Part shown: piece after piece, positions 60,701-64,000 of the stretch | Numbering within the stretch: position 1 is the stretch's first letter | How the letters are laid out: each line of letters begins with the position of its first letter | Assembly: GCF_028476545.1 (NCBI RefSeq) | Contig: NW_026732690.1 | Coordinates: forward strand, 472,501 to 536,500 | Reading direction: 5' to 3' | Source: Physella acuta | Lineage: Eukaryota; Mollusca; Gastropoda; Physidae | DNA: 64,000 nt | Program-made: the position numbers and the translations under genes | Notes under the pieces: model-generated | What the model was told of the DNA's origin: nothing | What the model saw: only the letters and a program-made list of their open reading frames with translations | Database searches by the model: none

Positions 60701-63646
60701 GATCTGAACTTTTTGCCCCAGCACAGTTTTGTGGAATCTTATTTCATTTTTGTCACCTGTCTAATTACCCCTTGTGATTTTGTTTCTGTCATGTATCAAC
60801 ACTACTGGCTTTTGACATGCACAACTACATTGCTTGCATCTTTCTTTCATCTCTTTGTTTTAATTGTTTTGATTATTCCTGAATTATTTTTACTTTCTCG
60901 TATATACGTAGTATAGAGAAAGTATTGTAATCGTGCAAAACAAAAAAATCGAGATTTTTACAAATCTCGACGTTTTACACCTCACTGATACGGAAAAACA
61001 TAATTTTGCAATCTTGTCCGTATGTCTGTGTGTGTGTGTGTGTGTCTGTCTGTGTGTCTGTCCGTGTGTAAACACGATAACTTGAGTACCGTTACAGCTA
61101 GGTTGATGAAATTTCATATATAAGTATTATATCAATATCGTAGATCCGTATTAACTTTTGAGCGATTTCCGACAACCGGAAGTGGTACTTTTTCTACTTT
61201 GAATTTTTCAAAAGCCTATAACTTGAGTACTATTTCAGATAGATAAATGAAATTTCACATGTAAGTAAAAGATCTAATTCTCTACCTTCTGTTAAATTTT
61301 GAGTAATTTCCTTTGACTTGAAGTAGTAATTTACGCTACTTCCGATTTCTCAAAAAACTAATGTAAATTTTTAAAGTACTAATAATATTGCGCACTATTA
61401 TGCGCTTTTTTAATTTGCGTTCACTTGGTGTGCAATTAATTTGTCTACGAGATTTTATTCTATTTTTAAAACTTTAAGTATTTAAAATGGATTAAAAATC
61501 ATGTCTATAGCCCGAGTTTCCTAATTCAACATCTAACAGCTTATATTATGTTGTTGTGTTTCACACTATTCTAAACATTTAAGCATGTAGTTGACATATT
61601 TGTGCAATTCAAAGTGGTTTATTGTACAGCTTGTGCCCAGTGTGAGCTAGTAAGTTTTGAATGAAAAATAGCTACACAGCAAACCACTGTTATTACAATG
61701 TCATCTTTTAAGCCTAGTTTTAAGTTTGGTCGTTTCAGAATGCCACTTGAAAATCAATTAGCACACCTGGCCTGTTATACAAGAATTGTATCACACCCTG
61801 CTGGAGCACCACCCTTGCCAAATTAAAAAAATTATTTTTTAAACAAATACCTCCCCTGGAGTATTCTCATCAATTCCCCTAAGCTTCATGGCAATCGAAT
61901 GAAGCTGACTAAAAACTTTCAAATTTTCAAAATTGTATATAGCACTTCTTCAACTGCGTTCTAAATGAAACTGCTTTGGAGGATTTAAACAAGTCCATTT
62001 TTCTGGATGAACTAAACGCTGGTCTCCAAATCTGTGGGTGTTTCCCACAATGGCGTAGCTATGATTTTTGGGCCCCTATGCAAAAATTATCAGTGGGCAC
62101 ATTTGTCTGCCGTAGGCTACAACGGAGTTTAACATAGGCAGCAAAGAAATCGACTCTTACTTACGGTGGAGGGTTTATGCATTTTTGCACATTAACAGAC
62201 ATAAATATTTAATGGTTTACCTTTTAGAATATCCCTTTTGCTTTTTGTTTAACCGCTGTATCAATTATAATAATAATTTTCACTTTTTAAACTAACAGAT
62301 TTTGTCATCAGTATCATCTATAAAAAGCAATGTATGCCTGCTTGTTATTCTGTTTGTTTGTCTTTTATGCATTACAACACCTTTCATCCGATTGCCATGA
62401 AACTTTGGAAGTTATTAAGAATACTCCAGGGGACTTTTCTGCAAAAAAAAAAATTTAATTAGAAGGGGTGGTTGCTCCGGTAGGGCGTGATTTGATTCTT
62501 CACTATATACTTTATACAAATAATAAAAGTTTGACACTGTTCATCCAATGGCCATGAAACTTTGAGGAGCTGATAAGAAAACTCCAGGGGAAGTTTCTGC
62601 AAAAATTTTACACAGGCAATTTGGGATTTAACTGCCCAACTTTCCCATGAGCACTGTGACACCCATGTTCATTTTAAACAGTGCGATTGTAATGGTTTTT
62701 CACTAAATTGAATCAAGAGCATTGGCATGGGCCAAATGTTGTTTTCTATAAAGTAGCACGCTATATGGTATTAATTTAGAAAATCTTATTTTAGTATTGT
62801 TATTTTTAATTCAATAATTGATCCATAATGTTCTATAAAATTATTTTATCAAAATGTTTTTTGTCAACAGAAAGGTAGATTGGAAAATGCAAGAATAATA
62901 TTTAAAAGTATTATAGATTTGCTCAGCAATGCAATACAATTAGAAGCAGAACACTTTGATGAACAGCAAAATCTAATACTATCATCATATTTGAAGCTAG
63001 CTTCATGTGAGCTCAAATTTGAACTACCTCAATTTCCAGATATAGTTAATTATGCTAATGAAGTATTGAAACTTCAACCCCACAATGCTTCAGCTCTTTT
63101 CAGACGTGCCCAGGTAATAAAACAAATAGCTACAAGCCATTAATTTTATTTACTTGTATATGAATGATTATTTACCCAGGTGATGTAACATATTCTCTTA
63201 ATTACTGTTATTTGAGGAAGGGAAAATTGCTAATTAGTCTATTTTAAAATTGTTATTTACGAAAGAGTACTAACAAGTGGACACTGTTTGCCTCTGGATT
63301 TTACCCTGGTTTTCATGAAGCTTATTAGTGGTTGCAGATAGTTATGAATTTTTTTTTTCAAGACGGGCTTTTTTAGGCAGTTACATCTTTGTTAGTTTCT
63401 TTTCTCAAGGTTGTTATATAATGCTACAAATTTAATTGCATTACATAAATTTTTCCCAGGCACAAGAAAAATTATGCAAATTTAAGGAAGCCATCGAAGA
63501 CTTTGAAGCATTTTTAAGCTTTAAACCAAACAGCTCGGCAGCTCTGGAACATCGAAGTGTCTGCAAATTTCAGATAGAGAAAAATAACAAATTAAGCCTA
63601 TTAAATAGGTTGGCTGAGTTGCCTAAACACATTTTCAAACCGCAAG
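48758..63646 (+). CDS. chimeric gene model: VCPIP1-like OTU deubiquitinase joined to FKBP-TPR, 3' end outside window
   Basis: Exons: 48758-48913, 49243-49391, 49649-49802, 50034-50210, 50411-50588, 50842-50970, 52315-52445, 52897-53008, 53245-53292, 53451-53498, 55286-55375, 56773-56990, 58316-58399, 62871-63113, 63460-63646. All have GT-AG borders and all phases match, giving one frame of 701 aa with no stop; a donor (CAAG|GTAGAT) ends the last exon. The ATG follows a CTTACAG acceptor-like site (48754), so a 5' UTR intron is likely. Residues 1-395 match the N-terminal half of VCPIP1; 428-701 match the second FKBP domain and TPR domain of FKBP52-like proteins. VCPIP1 trims ubiquitin in p97 pathways, FKBP52 is an HSP90 co-chaperone; a fused product would join the two. 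Two separate genes with a missed start and end remain possible. Confidence 0.65.
51105..51778 (+). repeat. repeat family C, full-length-looking copy in intron 6 of the chimeric gene
   Basis: Starts AATAAACAGGGAGTGATCTC (hairpin GGGAG/CTCCC) and ends ACTTCATATATACGAGAAAG. Two related halves of about 160 bp each contain TAGTACTCAAGTTAT or GGTACTCAAGTTAT, CACTT(C/T)CGGT and CGGAAAT. No open frame. Confidence 0.85.
51985..52180 (-). mobile_element. SINE-like element with GAGGTCACA core
   Basis: On the minus strand it reads CCTGAGACCACACAACTCTA, ATAGGTACCTGGCTTACATT, GGTGGCTGGGCATAGTGC and TATGCTGAGGTCACAAAAAC. The core matches the SINEs at 21488 and 22728, and the head is the source type of the array at 35080-35760. 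Confidence 0.55.
53245..53498 (+). other. tandemly duplicated 48-nt exon
   Basis: Exons 53245-53292 and 53451-53498 differ at only two bases (AAGAAATTG/AAGCAATTG and CTCGGAG/CTCGCAG). Each encodes 16 residues beginning ASKIIK and is phase 1 at both sides, so either, both or neither can be included without breaking the frame. The duplication unit is about 206 bp and includes the intron sequence before and after. It lies exactly at the VCPIP1/FKBP joint. Confidence 0.85.
53600..53900. repeat. dispersed repeat pair member
   Basis: GAGGGTGATTAACGTACACT, AAAGCTTTCATCAACAC and TGGACAAATCCGCAC match 54964-55065 in order. Family unknown. Intronic. Confidence 0.45.
54000..54150 (+). repeat. CTTTCATCCGATTGCC repeat
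   Basis: CACCTTTCATCCGATTGCCA, AATACTC and GGAAGGTTTCTGCA recur at 61790-61920 (-) and twice at 62370-62610 (+). A short GT repeat precedes it. Confidence 0.55.
54490..54935 (+). repeat. CCACAAC, CATACAC and GGGAGG simple repeats
   Basis: Three low-complexity arrays with a CACACCACAACC field (54495-54600), ACAACCCACCATACA (54780-54842) and GTGATGGGAGGGAGGG (54845-54930). The open frames here are shadows. Confidence 0.75.
54940..55080. repeat. dispersed repeat pair member
   Basis: GAGGGTGATTAGCATCAACT, AAGACTTTCATACAGCA and GTGGACAAACCCACGC match 53785-53900. Confidence 0.45.
56176..56292 (+). mobile_element. hAT-like MITE, family 1, short copy
   Basis: Ends TAGTGTTTCTTTCAGTC and GCCTGGAAGAATCTCTG. 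Flanks ATTGTAGG (56168-56175) and GTTGTAGG (56293-56300) agree at 7 of 8. Internally shortened, with one short G run. Lies in the intron before exon 56773. Confidence 0.75.
57125..57250 (+). mobile_element. SINE-like piece with related core
   Basis: CTGATGGGCACCTCTGTAGT and TATGCAGAGGTCAGAGAAAC match, in order, the SINE-like pieces at 51985-52180 and 21488-21706, diverged. Confidence 0.4.
57251..58310. other. intron 11 of the chimeric gene, no other gene seen
   Basis: Purine-rich stretch without recognisable coding sequence; the minus frame at 57938-58282 has no domain. A G run lies at 58196-58206. Confidence 0.45.
58545..59275 (-). repeat. old repeat family C copy
   Basis: TTTCAGTTAGGTTGATTAAA, AACTTGAGTACTG and GATCACTCCCGC follow the family C order on the minus strand with many substitutions. 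It is followed immediately, head to tail, by a younger copy at 59276. Confidence 0.65.
59276..59962 (-). repeat. repeat family C copy, full-length-looking
   Basis: Plus strand runs from TTTACTTTCTCGTATATACG (hairpin ACTTTCTC/GAGAAAGT) to GGGGAGATCACTACCGGTTT. Contains the GT/CTGT simple repeat, both ~160-bp halves and the AACTTGAGTAC words. Confidence 0.85.
59963..60885. other. intronic, no other gene seen
   Basis: AT-rich sequence between two family C copies; no recognisable domain in the frame at 60689-60916. Confidence 0.45.
60888..61530 (-). repeat. repeat family C copy, truncated at one end
   Basis: Plus strand starts TTTACTTTCTCGTATATACG and ends at TATAGCCCGAGTTTCC. It lacks the GGGAGTGATCTCCC end and is most like the copy at 40427, with which it shares ACTCGGGCTATAGACATG. 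Confidence 0.85.
61785..61925 (-). repeat. CTTTCATCCGATTGCC repeat, minus copy
   Basis: CTTCATGGCAATCGAATGAA and CCCCTGGAGTATTCTCATCA are the reverse complement of the words at 62380-62440. Confidence 0.55.
62370..62660 (+). repeat. CTTTCATCCGATTGCC repeat, two tandem-like copies
   Basis: CACCTTTCATCCGATTGCCA and GTTCATCCAATGGCCATGAA, each followed by a TCCAGGGGA(C/A) word and TCTGCAAAA. Lies in the intron before exon 62871. Confidence 0.6.
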
Positions 63647-63653
63647 GTAGATA

Positions 63654-64000
63654 TATATGTTCTATCTAAGCGTTAATTTGTGTAACCTTCATCTAGTCCT
63701 AATCATACTTTTTTGTTTCCTATTTTGTCTAAGCAGTTTGCATGTTTTGTCCCATATGGTTTGCACATTTACAGAATGTATACATTAATGTAGTTGTTTT
63801 AGTTTGAATGGAGCAGAATGCTTAAGCTTTGTATTACTGTTATTTAAAGTCTGTTATGTTCACTGAAAGTTTCATCTTTGATATAAATCTTTGTTTAGGT
63901 AGAGGCTTCACTTTGGCTTGGGTTTTAATTTAGGGATAAGATTTTATAGGTTAAGAATTAGTTCTGGTTTAGTTTAAATTTTTCCCCTCTTGGAAAACAT
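63654..64000. other. intron after the last visible exon
   Basis: AT-rich sequence without a clear further exon. The chimeric gene continues beyond the window. Confidence 0.5.

Larger units (their letters stand above)
55286..63646 (+). other. FKBP52-like second FKBP domain plus TPR
   Basis: Five exons. EDLSRDRDGGVLMQRI aligns with EDLT..DGGIIRRI at the start of the second FKBP domain of FKBP4/5. PGEKIKLIISPRYS ... IPVNSNITYNIELISI matches the last strands of an FKBP fold but lacks the YAFG/YGxxG loop, so peptidyl-prolyl isomerase activity is doubtful. Then DRGKLFLKKGRLENA, YLKLASCELK, ALFRRAQAQEKLCKF and FKEAIEDFEAFLSFKP match TPR repeats in order. The Asn of the HSP90-binding clamp (NLAMCHLK in FKBP52) is Lys here and a Lys before FRR is Ser, so HSP90 binding may be weakened. 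The first FKBP domain is not present in the window. Family comparison is from memory. Confidence 0.75.

Overview
The window looks like nuclear DNA of an invertebrate animal, most likely a lophotrochozoan such as a gastropod mollusc. I infer this from short exons with canonical GT-AG introns, AT-rich and very repeat-dense intergenic DNA, many short hAT-like elements and tRNA-like SINEs. No species can be named from the sequence alone. Gene content is low: three multi-exon genes on the + strand, plus transposon remains. Most other open frames are shadows of AT-dinucleotide runs, poly-C/G runs or minisatellites.

Layout. 1-8 kb: repeats, one good short hAT-like element (3575-3837), a SINE and a possible CpG-rich promoter (about 6560-6780). 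8.2-14.0 kb: gene 1, a seven-exon gene for a predicted type II membrane protein with a class I SAM-methyltransferase-like domain. 14-28 kb: repeats, including a 1.3 kb array of a 22-bp unit, two related SINE copies flanking a LINE tail, and a 28-bp array. 28.0-32.6 kb: gene 2, a paralogue of gene 1 with the same exon plan (the last four exons have identical lengths). 33-48 kb: no intact gene; a whole-ended 1.3 kb hAT element with an exact 8-bp target duplication, a Helitron-like element, a broken hAT transposase, a broken zinc-finger frame and many short elements. 48.8 kb to the right edge: one long gene model whose exons first encode the zinc-finger and OTU deubiquitinase part of VCPIP1 and then, in the same strand and with matching phases, an FKBP52-like second FKBP domain and a TPR domain. 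It continues past the window.

The most interesting points are: (1) the apparent VCPIP1-OTU to FKBP-TPR chimera, with a tandemly duplicated 48-nt exon exactly at the joint; (2) minisatellites in both methyltransferase paralogues that are built from splice junctions, so that each array offers several copies of a donor or acceptor; (3) three families of hAT-like short elements with CAG...CTG ends, several with exact or near-exact 8-bp target duplications and unusual homopolymer G tracts; (4) a moderately repeated family with hairpin ends and an internal imperfect duplication, seen at least six times; (5) a minisatellite grown out of a SINE segment. All gene models are read by eye from splice signals and phase; no search or transcript data were available.
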